29,412 bases of DNA, from assembly GCA_035493895.1 (NCBI GenBank), contig DATJHM010000072.1:1-29412 (forward strand), read 5' to 3'. Origin of the DNA: DATJHM01 sp035493895. GTDB taxonomy: Bacteria > Chloroflexota > Ktedonobacteria > Ktedonobacterales > Ktedonobacteraceae. Under the pieces are notes generated by a model. It saw nothing but the letters and a program-made list of their open reading frames with translations, made no database searches and was not told the origin of the DNA. The translations under genes were made by a program, and so were the position numbers. Positions within the stretch are counted from its first letter, which is position 1. Each line of letters begins with the position of its first letter. Below, piece after piece: positions 14,409 to 21,696 of this stretch.

Positions 14409-15383
14409 ATGCTGAATTTTGCTCATCAGGAACTCGTGCCTGCCGTCATTCTCGATGACGCAACTGGCGAAGTGCTTATGCTCGCCTTTATGAATCAGGA
14501 GGCATTACAACGAACGCGGGAAACAGGCTATACCCATTTTTTTAGCCGTTCGCGCAACAAACTCTGGCGCAAGGGCGAGGAGTCTGGTCACGTCCAGGAA
14601 GTGCGCGCTATTTTTGTCAATTGCGAAGAGAATAGTCTGCTTATTCGCGTTTCGCAGCAGGGCCCTGCTGCCTGTCACGAAGGCTATCGTAGCTGCTATT
14701 ACCGTCGTTTGTTGCCAGATGGTACCTATGAGGTGGTTGCCGAGCGCCTGTTTGATCCTGCCACTGTGTATTCACACGCACACAATCAGGCCGTGACCGG
14801 TCTGCAAGAGGAGGAATGTGTTGTGCCGCAAGTATCGATCTCCCCTGAAATGCAGCTGCAATTAGAGGCTGAGATGCGCCAGCTCTACGGCGTGTATCTC
14901 TATTTGCGCGATCATGATTTGAGCGAACAGTCCAATACTTCACGCCTTCTGCAAGAACGCAGCCAGAGCTATCTCGTTTCGCGTCTCGCCGACGAATTGC
15001 AGGAACTGTCCGAAGTGCAGACGGGCGAGCACGTCCATTCAGGCCGCGAAGCCGATACGGTGCTCGAGGGGAGCCAGGTGAGCTACTGGATGTTGCTGCT
15101 GGCCGCTGGCTGCAATATTCCCTATAATGACTTCTCGCCGCATACGTTCCTCTTGCAGGGCTACGATGGCGCATTCAATGAGGCAAAAGTGATCGAGTTG
15201 CGCGAGGAATGCCTGAATCTGGCCGCTTCTCAAGAGCATGCTGCGGTCGCACGTGGCTTACAACTGGGCTTCTCGCTGATCGGTTGGGCCTGTGCGCAAT
15301 CGGGCGTGACGCCGTTGCAGCCTGCCGAGTTCGATCTCAATCAAATGCGCCGCAAAGGACTTGTGCAAAGTAGCAATGGTTGA
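14409..15383 (+). CDS. HisI/HisE-like fusion with altered metal-binding residues
   Basis: 324 residues. Residues 1-115 match phosphoribosyl-AMP cyclohydrolase (HisI): LAFMNQEAL, LWRKGEESGHVQEV, QQGPAACHEGYRSCYYR. The three Zn cysteines are present (C72, C89, C96), but the Mg motif DCDxD reads NCEEN (N71, E73, N75). Residues about 180-235 resemble the all-alpha HisE/MazG fold (SRLADELQELSE, EGSQVSYWMLLLAAG), again with the usual ExxD ending in Gln. A further 90 residues have no obvious match. GAGG at 14397-14400 supports this start over the ATG at 14346. A HAD hydrolase gene follows after 29 bases. It may be a diverged hisIE or a protein with a new nucleotide substrate; no other his gene is nearby. 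Confidence 0.75.
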   Translation: MLNFAHQELVPAVILDDATGEVLMLAFMNQEALQRTRETGYTHFFSRSRNKLWRKGEESGHVQEVRAIFVNCEENSLLIRVSQQGPAACHEGYRSCYYRRLLPDGTYEVVAERLFDPATVYSHAHNQAVTGLQEEECVVPQVSISPEMQLQLEAEMRQLYGVYLYLRDHDLSEQSNTSRLLQERSQSYLVSRLADELQELSEVQTGEHVHSGREADTVLEGSQVSYWMLLLAAGCNIPYNDFSPHTFLLQGYDGAFNEAKVIELREECLNLAASQEHAAVARGLQLGFSLIGWACAQSGVTPLQPAEFDLNQMRRKGLVQSSNG

Positions 15384-15412
15384 TTAGTCGAAACCGAGAT
15401 TGAGAGGCACGG

Positions 15413-16156
15413 ATGCCAAAGCTACAGGGAATCATCTTTGATCTGGGTGGAACGCTCCTCGATTGGCACGATTGGGACAATGATAGTCCGCGTCGCTGGG
15501 GCCTTTCCTATGATTATCTCGCGCAAACGTTGTCTACGATCCAGTGGCCCGAGCGCTCGGCCTATGTGCAGGCGATGAGGGACGCCGAACTGGCGCACTG
15601 GCAGCAGGTGGTGTCTTTGCAGACCAGCAATACGCCGGTTGAGCTGCTCCGCGATGGTTTTCAGCGCCTGAACCATGTCATAACCGCAGATGGTCTGCTG
15701 GCCGCTCTCGATGGCTATGCGCGCGCTGTGGATGGCTGGGCGTTCGTTTTCCCTGACGCCGTGCAAACGCTCCAGACGCTACGCGCGCAGGGCTATCGGT
15801 TGGGCCTGCTCTCGAACACATGGTGGGCCGCCGACTGGCACAATGCCGATCTCGCCGCGCACGGTCTGGCTCCTCTGCTGGACGTTGTGGTCTATACCTC
15901 GGATTTACCCCATTCCAAGCCGCATCCCTCCACGTTTCTCGAGGTCGCATCTCGCCTGCATGTCGAGCCTGAGCACTGCGTGATGATCGGCGATCGTCTC
16001 ATCGATGATGTGAGGGGCGCGCTCGGCGTCGGCATGCGTGCGATCTGGAAAGAGAACACGAGCCCCTGGCCGCGCCCTGCCGATGTTATTCCCACTGCGG
16101 TCATTCGTGATCTCGCCGAGCTCCCAGCGCTGTTCGCAGCGTGGGCGCAGGCTTGA
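15413..16156 (+). CDS. HAD superfamily hydrolase (subfamily IA type)
   Basis: 247 residues with HAD motifs: motif I FDLGGTL with nucleophile D10, a helical cap (about 20-110), motif II LLSNT (S134), motif III HSKPHP (K169) and motif IV MIGDRLIDD (D194, D198). The second motif I aspartate, the general acid/base of many phosphatases, is Gly12; the DLGGT form is known in other members. AGAGGC precedes the start. Lying 29 bases after the HisIE-like gene, it is likely co-transcribed and may act on a phosphorylated product of that enzyme, which is inference. Confidence 0.88.
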   Translation: MPKLQGIIFDLGGTLLDWHDWDNDSPRRWGLSYDYLAQTLSTIQWPERSAYVQAMRDAELAHWQQVVSLQTSNTPVELLRDGFQRLNHVITADGLLAALDGYARAVDGWAFVFPDAVQTLQTLRAQGYRLGLLSNTWWAADWHNADLAAHGLAPLLDVVVYTSDLPHSKPHPSTFLEVASRLHVEPEHCVMIGDRLIDDVRGALGVGMRAIWKENTSPWPRPADVIPTAVIRDLAELPALFAAWAQA

Positions 16157-16480
16157 GGACGATCATTTCTATTCATTATGCGAAAAGATGGCCCTCTCTA
16201 TAGAGGTTAATATACGCCGTTCATTTCTTCGATTCATCTCCCTGAGAAAGAGAATCCCTGTCAGTAGGGTGTTCTCGTCTATTGTGATCCCCGGTGCAAG
16301 TTGTGAGGGAAGTGTGAGAGGAGATCTCTGTTCTGTGATGAGGCCGTGATGCGCAAGTGCGATCCTGTAAAGAACGCAAGGGAACGTGATTTAACGCAAG
16401 GAAAGCGATCCACTCTGATAGAACTGAGGAGCCTGCGGGCGTATCTCGCTCGCAGGTAGAGACGAAAGGACGAAGAGATT
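16157..16480. other. Gap without a convincing gene
   Basis: 324 bases. A short CCTCTCTATAGAGG hairpin lies near 16191 and an imperfect stem (16432-16441 with 16447-16456, CCTGCGGGCG / CGCTCGCAGG) precedes the SHOCT gene. I see no good promoter or coding frame. Confidence 0.5.
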
Positions 16481-16777
16481 ATGATGTGGGATTATGGCTG
16501 GAGCTGGCCTGGCTTGTTTATGATGTCGCTGACTTCGATCCTCTGGATTGCCGTGATCGCATTTCTCATCTGGGCGGTTGTACGCTGGGTCGATAGGAAG
16601 AATGCCCATATATCAACACCAACGCCCACTGTATCGGCAATGGAGACATTACGACAACGATACGCTCGCGGCGAGATTGATACTGCGACGTTCACGCATA
16701 TGCGCGAGCAGCTGGAGGCACGTGCGCAAGAACCGTATATGCAGCAGAGTCGTGGCCCGATAAGCGGCGTGCATTAA
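16481..16777 (+). CDS. Small membrane protein with SHOCT domain
   Basis: 98 residues: one hydrophobic helix at about 12-36, a short linker, and a SHOCT motif at 54-80 (METLRQRYARGEIDTATFTHMREQLE), the short C-terminal domain often found after membrane segments and involved in oligomerisation. AAGAG precedes the ATG; the second ATG at 16484 is an alternative. Function unknown. It stands alone and ends before a strong terminator. Confidence 0.85.
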   Translation: MMWDYGWSWPGLFMMSLTSILWIAVIAFLIWAVVRWVDRKNAHISTPTPTVSAMETLRQRYARGEIDTATFTHMREQLEARAQEPYMQQSRGPISGVH

Positions 16778-16854
16778 CAGGTGCATATCCCGCATGTTCA
16801 TAGAGGGCGAGGCGAACGCTTTCCAACATAGAAAATAGTAGATGAACATTGTGA

Positions 16855-16895
16855 GGGGGAGATCAGGCTTCGTTCCTGATCTCCCCCTATTTTTA
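16855..16895 (+). terminator. Rho-independent terminator after the SHOCT gene
   Basis: A perfect 13-bp stem (GGGGGAGATCAGG at 16855-16867 with 16875-16887) and seven-base loop, followed by TATTTTTAT. The minus strand lacks a U-tract, so it mainly serves the plus strand, but it also lies just beyond the ileS stop. Confidence 0.85.
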
Positions 16896-16909
16896 TGTCT
16901 ATACTCACA

Positions 16910-19900
16910 CTAGCGGATCAATTTCCCAAGTACGACATCGATCGTATAATTTTCCAACTTCTTCGCTGAAGTGGGCGAGATCTTTTCGCGATAGACGATC
17001 TCAAAGGACGGATAATCGCGCTCGCTGATCGAGACGAGGACGTTTCCGGCCAACGTCTCCTGCATGATCTCTTCCATACGCGGCTGAAGTATCTGCGCCA
17101 GCTCCACGTCCGTATACAGCGCCAGACCGATGCGATCGTCGATGTTGAACCCGGCCTTTTTGCGCATATCCTGGATGAAGTGTGTCAGGTCGCGGATCAT
17201 CCCTTCCTCGCGCAATTCGTCGGTGAGCGTGGTCTCCAGGGCTACGATATAGCCGCGCTCTTCGGCGGTCACGAAGCCCGGTCGGGCCGTCGCGCTCACT
17301 TCGATCTCTTCCGGCAGCAGCGTGACCTGCTGTCCGGCGACGATGATCGTCAGTTCTCCACCCTCACTCAACTGCCGTGCCGCCTCCTGTGAACCGTGGG
17401 CGTCTAGACCCTTGAAGTAGCCCAGGATCTTTTGCACCAGCGGTCCATGCTTCGGCCCCAGGATTTTGACCTGTGGCTTCAGGCTATAGGCCAGCATATC
17501 GCTATCCTCGCTGAGCAGGTCCAGCGTCTTGATGTTCAGCTCTTCCAGGATCTGCTCTTTGAGCCGGATCAGCGCATCCTCTTCGGTATCGCTTGGTACG
17601 CGCACGTAGAGCGAGTTCAGCGGCTGGCGTACGCGGATCTGTGCCTTCTCGCGTGCCGCACGTCCCAGCCCCACGACGCGCATGACCAGATGCGTCTCTC
17701 TCGTCAGTTGCTCGTCGATAAGGTCTTCGCGCACCTGCGGCCAATCGCAAAGGTGAACGCTGATTGGGGCCTTGTCATCGATATTTCGTACGAGGTTCAG
17801 GTATAGCGCTTCTGTCATGAAGGGCATAAACGGAGCCAGCAAGGTAAGCAGGGTCGTCAGGCACTCGTAGAGTGTCAGAAATGCCCCGAGCTTATCTTCG
17901 TCCATCTTCGGCTTCCAGATGCGCTCACGACTACGGCGCAGGTACCAGTTGGAGAGGTTATCCAGAAATTCCTGGATGGCCTCAGCCGGTTTTGTCGTAT
18001 CGTAAAATTCCAGGCCGTTCGTGACCGTGCGAATCGTCAGTTGCAACTCCGAGAGGATCCAGCGATCCAGGTTGCTACGGCGCAGCGGCGAGAGCTTATG
18101 CTGCGTCGGGTCGAACTGGTCGATATTGGCGTAGGTCACAAAGAACCAGTAGACGTTCCAGATCTTGTCCAGCGTCCGGCGTGTGAGCATCCATTTCTCG
18201 CTCAGGCGCACCGGCATGCCGCTCTGGGCCGCCTTCTGCAATTCGTCCGGCGTCGGGATGCTGGGGAAATTGAGGTTCTGCTCCGGCACATGGTTGCTAT
18301 AGAGCCAGCGCATCGTGTCAGAACCAACGGCTTCCGCAGCCTCATCGAACACGACCATATTGCCTTTGGATTTGTGCATTGGCGTGCCATCTTCGGACAT
18401 CAATGTCGCATAGCCAAAGAGCGTTCTGAACGGCGGCTTGTTCTCCAGCACGGTGCTCATGACGAGCATCGAGTAGAACCAGTTGCGGAACTGTCCCGGA
18501 AACGACTCGGTGACGAAGTCGGCGGGAAACCACTTTTCCCAGTAGTCTGGATCGGTGCGGTAGTGCAGCGTCGAATAGGGGACGATGCCCGCGTCGAGCC
18601 AGGGATTGCCCACGTCTTTAACGCGCGAGACCTCACCACCACACTGCTTACACTGGATTTTCACGGCGTCGATCCAGGGCTTATGTGGCGTATGCCCTTC
18701 AAATTCTTCCCATCCTGAGACGGCTCGCTCTTTTAGCTCCTCTTTGCTCCCGATGACCTCGAAGGTGTTGCACTTCGGGCAGTCATAGATCGGCAGGGCC
18801 AGACCCCAGTAGCGCTTCTTGGAGATCATCCAGTCGTCCATGTTGTTCAGCCAGTCCAGCTCGCGGTCCAGACCAAAGGCCGGTATCCAGGTGATCTGCT
18901 TGACGATCTCTATGATTTCGTAACGCAACTGCTGCATCGAGATGAACCACTCGTCGACGAGACGGAAGATCAGCTCGGTCTTACAGCGCCAGCAGGTCGG
19001 ATAGCGGTGCTTGTAGTTCTGCGGACGATAGAGCAGCCCTTTTTTGGTCAGGTGTTCTGCTACCTGCTGACCAACCGTCGCCGCACTCTGTCCCGTGAGC
19101 CAGTCGAAGCCCTCAACGTAGACGCCGAACTCGTCGACAGGAGCCACGACGGCCAGATTGAACTCTTTCGAGAGCCCGAAGTCTTCGCGTCCACAGCCCG
19201 GCGCGATATGCACGATGCCGGTTCCTTCGGTCGCGCTGACATCTTTCCAGGGCACTACGGTATGTACGACGTGCTGCTCAGCGGGTAGTTCATCGAAGGG
19301 ACCACGATAGCCCCAGCCGACCATCTCGCTGCCCTTGAGGGTCGCGACAACTTTATGCTCGCCTTTATCGCGCCCTTTCAGTGCTTTGAGCACCGGCAAC
19401 TGCTGTTCAGCCAGATAGTAATAATCACCATCTTGCTCAACTTTGGCATAGGTGAGATCTGGATTGACTGCCGCCGCCACGTTTGCCGCCAGCGTCCAGG
19501 GCGTCGTCGTCCAGGCCAGCAGGTACTCGTTGGGACGATCGTTGAGCGGGAAGCGTACATACAGGCTCAGATGGGTCAGATCTTTGTAGCCCTCTGCCTC
19601 CATCTCCATATTCGAGATGCCGGTGGCACAGCGCGGACACCAGGGCATGACGTCTCGCCCTTTGTAGATCAGCCCACGCTCTTTACACTTCTGGAGAAAT
19701 GACCAGATTGTGTAGTTGTTCTCGTCAGAGAGCGTATAGTAGTCGTTGCCCCAATCCATCCAGTAGCCCAGGCGGATCGATTGCTGGATGATGCGTCGAG
19801 CATAGGTGAACACGCGCTCTTTACAGCGCTCGACAAACTCGGCCACGCCATATACTTCGATATCGCGCTTATTTTTTATGCCCAGATCCTGCTCGACGTT

Positions 19901-20209
19901 GACTTCGACCCAGAGGCCCTGGCAGTCGAAGCCATTCTGATAGCGCTGCTTGAAGCCCTGCATGGTCTTGTAACGCTGATAGAGATCCTTGTAGGTGCGC
20001 CCCCAGGCATGATGGACGCCCATGGGATTATTCGAGGTTATGGGACCATCCATGAATGAGTATTGCTTCTCGCTGTGCTCATTGCGATGCAGGTATGCCT
20101 GGAGGACGTTGTGCTGGTCCCACCACTGCTGGATTTTTCGCTCCAGGGCGGGATAGTCGACGCGGTCCGCTGCGATCACTGGCTGGAATACGCTAGGTTT
20201 GACTGACAC
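16910..20209 (-). CDS. ileS: Isoleucyl-tRNA synthetase with GVHH signature
   Basis: 1099 residues. It charges tRNA-Ile. The class I signature aligns column for column with DGPPYANG.IH.GHA..K but reads GVHHA (G64, V65, H66, H67): the first and third residues of HxGH are swapped. The second signature is MHKSKGN (611-617). The editing domain has LAWTTTPWTL (231-240) and GTGIVHIAPGCGREDF (329-344). Cysteine pairs at 191/194, 407/410, 478/481 and 520/523 suggest zinc sites. Translation starts at GTG, with GAGGAGG before it. It follows alaX after 84 bases, under the Ile T-box. The GXHH form is known from mupirocin hyper-resistant IleRS; resistance here is inference. Confidence 0.95.
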   Translation of the reverse strand: MSVKPSVFQPVIAADRVDYPALERKIQQWWDQHNVLQAYLHRNEHSEKQYSFMDGPITSNNPMGVHHAWGRTYKDLYQRYKTMQGFKQRYQNGFDCQGLWVEVNVEQDLGIKNKRDIEVYGVAEFVERCKERVFTYARRIIQQSIRLGYWMDWGNDYYTLSDENNYTIWSFLQKCKERGLIYKGRDVMPWCPRCATGISNMEMEAEGYKDLTHLSLYVRFPLNDRPNEYLLAWTTTPWTLAANVAAAVNPDLTYAKVEQDGDYYYLAEQQLPVLKALKGRDKGEHKVVATLKGSEMVGWGYRGPFDELPAEQHVVHTVVPWKDVSATEGTGIVHIAPGCGREDFGLSKEFNLAVVAPVDEFGVYVEGFDWLTGQSAATVGQQVAEHLTKKGLLYRPQNYKHRYPTCWRCKTELIFRLVDEWFISMQQLRYEIIEIVKQITWIPAFGLDRELDWLNNMDDWMISKKRYWGLALPIYDCPKCNTFEVIGSKEELKERAVSGWEEFEGHTPHKPWIDAVKIQCKQCGGEVSRVKDVGNPWLDAGIVPYSTLHYRTDPDYWEKWFPADFVTESFPGQFRNWFYSMLVMSTVLENKPPFRTLFGYATLMSEDGTPMHKSKGNMVVFDEAAEAVGSDTMRWLYSNHVPEQNLNFPSIPTPDELQKAAQSGMPVRLSEKWMLTRRTLDKIWNVYWFFVTYANIDQFDPTQHKLSPLRRSNLDRWILSELQLTIRTVTNGLEFYDTTKPAEAIQEFLDNLSNWYLRRSRERIWKPKMDEDKLGAFLTLYECLTTLLTLLAPFMPFMTEALYLNLVRNIDDKAPISVHLCDWPQVREDLIDEQLTRETHLVMRVVGLGRAAREKAQIRVRQPLNSLYVRVPSDTEEDALIRLKEQILEELNIKTLDLLSEDSDMLAYSLKPQVKILGPKHGPLVQKILGYFKGLDAHGSQEAARQLSEGGELTIIVAGQQVTLLPEEIEVSATARPGFVTAEERGYIVALETTLTDELREEGMIRDLTHFIQDMRKKAGFNIDDRIGLALYTDVELAQILQPRMEEIMQETLAGNVLVSISERDYPSFEIVYREKISPTSAKKLENYTIDVVLGKLIR

Positions 20210-20293
20210 TCCGTCCTCCTCTATTGCCAGGCGTCTCGTAACTGCTACGCTTGCCCGGTAGGTAAGATTGATTTGATGATGGCTAAAGAGATA

Positions 20294-21034
20294 CTAACTT
20301 TGTGTATATTCAGGCGAGTCCAGAAGCATAATTTCTAAACGCTTATTAATTCTGCCTTTGTTCTCGGTTCTGGTAATTTTAATGCCGCCAACTTCTTTGG
20401 TATGCTTCACATGCGTACCGCCATCGGCCTGCAAGTCCAATCCGACGATCTCGACGATGCGCACTTCTTCGATCTGCGGAGGGAGCAGATTGATTCTGGT
20501 GCGCACCAGATCGGGAATGGCGAAGGCTTTCTCGCGGGGCAAGGTGTATACGCTGATCGGATAATCGGCGACAATCGCTTCGTTGACCCAGCGCTCGATG
20601 GTGGCGATGCGTTCGCGATCAAGGTTCTCCATCGAGAAGTCCATGCGCGCGTGATCCGGGTACATCTGACCGCCAGTCACCTGGACGCCGAGCTCTTTCC
20701 ACATGATGCCGCAGAGTATGTGCAGGGCCGTATGCGTACGCATCATCTGATAACGGAAATCCCAGTCGATCGAGCCGACGACCTGGGCCCCGATCGCTGG
20801 CGGGGCGCAATCAATGGTATGCCAGACGATGTCGTTACGCTTGTTCATCGCGATTACGTTGGCCTGTTCATTCTGTTCGTCCCAGCTGATGGTGCCGCGA
20901 TCCGCCATCTGGCCTCCGCCACCTGGATAAAAAACGGTGGCATCCAGCGCGATCTCGTCGCCTTTTACTGCTACGACTGTGGCTGTGCATTCGTATGTAA
21001 AGCTATTCGTATGATAGAGTAGGTTCGTCTTCAT
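20294..21034 (-). CDS. alaX: Alanyl-tRNA editing protein (AlaX type)
   Basis: 246 residues; a free-standing relative of the AlaRS editing domain that hydrolyses mischarged tRNA-Ala. Motifs: TVFYPGGGGQMADRG (33-47), the zinc pair RTHTALHIL (H101, H105) and QADGGTHVKHTKEVGG (H208). The usual cysteine of CGGTH is Asp204. The frame is open to 21097, but that start lies inside the T-box terminator; AGAGG before the ATG at 21034 fits best (21052 is an alternative without a ribosome site). It is the first gene after an isoleucine T-box and precedes ileS, so it should be induced when tRNA-Ile is uncharged. Editing of another tRNA cannot be excluded. Confidence 0.88.
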   Translation of the reverse strand: MKTNLLYHTNSFTYECTATVVAVKGDEIALDATVFYPGGGGQMADRGTISWDEQNEQANVIAMNKRNDIVWHTIDCAPPAIGAQVVGSIDWDFRYQMMRTHTALHILCGIMWKELGVQVTGGQMYPDHARMDFSMENLDRERIATIERWVNEAIVADYPISVYTLPREKAFAIPDLVRTRINLLPPQIEEVRIVEIVGLDLQADGGTHVKHTKEVGGIKITRTENKGRINKRLEIMLLDSPEYTQS

Positions 21035-21074
21035 CGCAGCCGCCTCTTTCATGTTTGAACTATACATGATTTTC

Positions 21075-21452
21075 AAAAAAAAACCCCTCGCCCGCATAGG
21101 GACGAGAGGACTTCCCGTGGTACCACCCTGATTAGCCAGATGTTCCTGAGATCCATCCGACTCTCTTTCACACTCGTATTCCCTGTGAGCTCAGCTATAG
21201 TATTTTATGACACTTCCCTGTTTACAACCATGCTATGATAAAAGTAGCTCAAAAACAGTCTGTGCCACACTTGACCAGTATGAGTCCGAGGATTACGCCC
21301 CTCATGATAACGGGAAGGTTCCGGCTAGGCCTACTGGATGAGTTCGGCTAGCAGCTCTGGAGTGATTTTCTGCCTGCTCTTTGTATCCGGTTACACCAAC
21401 CCCGGACTCTCTGCAACAGGTATGAACGGCATACTTGCTCCGTCATCGCCTG
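21075..21452 (-). ncRNA. T-box leader, Ile specifier, controlling alaX-ileS
   Basis: A full canonical T-box. In 5'-3' order on the minus strand: GATGACGGAG kink-turn-like element (21447-21438), AGTA (21435-21432), AGAGAG with GTTGGTG (21412-21396), the Stem I 3' side with GAACTC, the specifier ATC (21339-21337), then AGTAGG; intervening stems; the T-box AGGGTGGTACCACGG (21129-21115); a terminator stem (21109-21084) and nine T (21083-21075). AUC is an Ile codon, matching ileS downstream. Uncharged tRNA-Ile should stabilise the antiterminator and allow readthrough. Confidence 0.93.
21084..21109 (-). terminator. T-box terminator hairpin
   Basis: CCTCTCGTCC pairs with GGGCGAGGGG (with two G-U pairs) and is followed by nine T at 21083-21075. 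It is mutually exclusive with the antiterminator formed by the T-box sequence. Confidence 0.9.
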
Positions 21453-21490
21453 GATACAATATGGATGACCAGTCCAGTCTGCCGGGCTTT

Positions 21491-21518
21491 TGTATATTAC
21501 GCTGACGTTGCTATACAA
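21491..21518 (-). promoter_or_regulatory. Promoter candidate for the T-box operon
   Basis: On the minus strand TTGTAT (21518-21513) and TATACA (21496-21491) are 16 bases apart, placing the RNA start near 21484, about 30 bases before T-box Stem I. Confidence 0.45.
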
Positions 21519-21572
21519 ACTGCGCGGGATGGATGGTCGAAAGATATTGCCCAAAGTATCCAAAAGTCATGA

Positions 21573-21670
21573 TACCATAGTAAATGGTAGAATACAATAG
21601 CTTAATCTGAGGCAAAATGCTTCCCTTTGGTGTCGAGGTTGACCCCCATAGGTATGAAACGATTACCTAT
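21573..21670 (+). promoter_or_regulatory. Region upstream of sucA with two inverted repeats
   Basis: TACCAT-N5-ATGGTA (21573-21589) is followed by a TACAAT -10-like box (21593-21598) lacking a good -35. Downstream, ATAGGTA (21648-21654) and TACCTAT (21664-21670) form a second inverted repeat just after TTGACC (21639-21644). Both repeats use TACC/GGTA half-sites, suggesting regulated expression of sucAB. Confidence 0.35.
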
Positions 21671-21696
21671 GTATTCATAGAAGGACCGATGAATGC

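Noticed and set aside
16038..16349. Plus-strand open frame overlapping the end of the HAD gene
   Set aside because: It begins inside the HAD coding sequence in another frame, has no ribosome site, and its Ser/Arg-rich product resembles nothing known.
21035..21097. Longer AlaX start
   Set aside because: This start lies in the T-box terminator stem and would encode part of the terminator; an AGAGG-preceded ATG follows at 21034.
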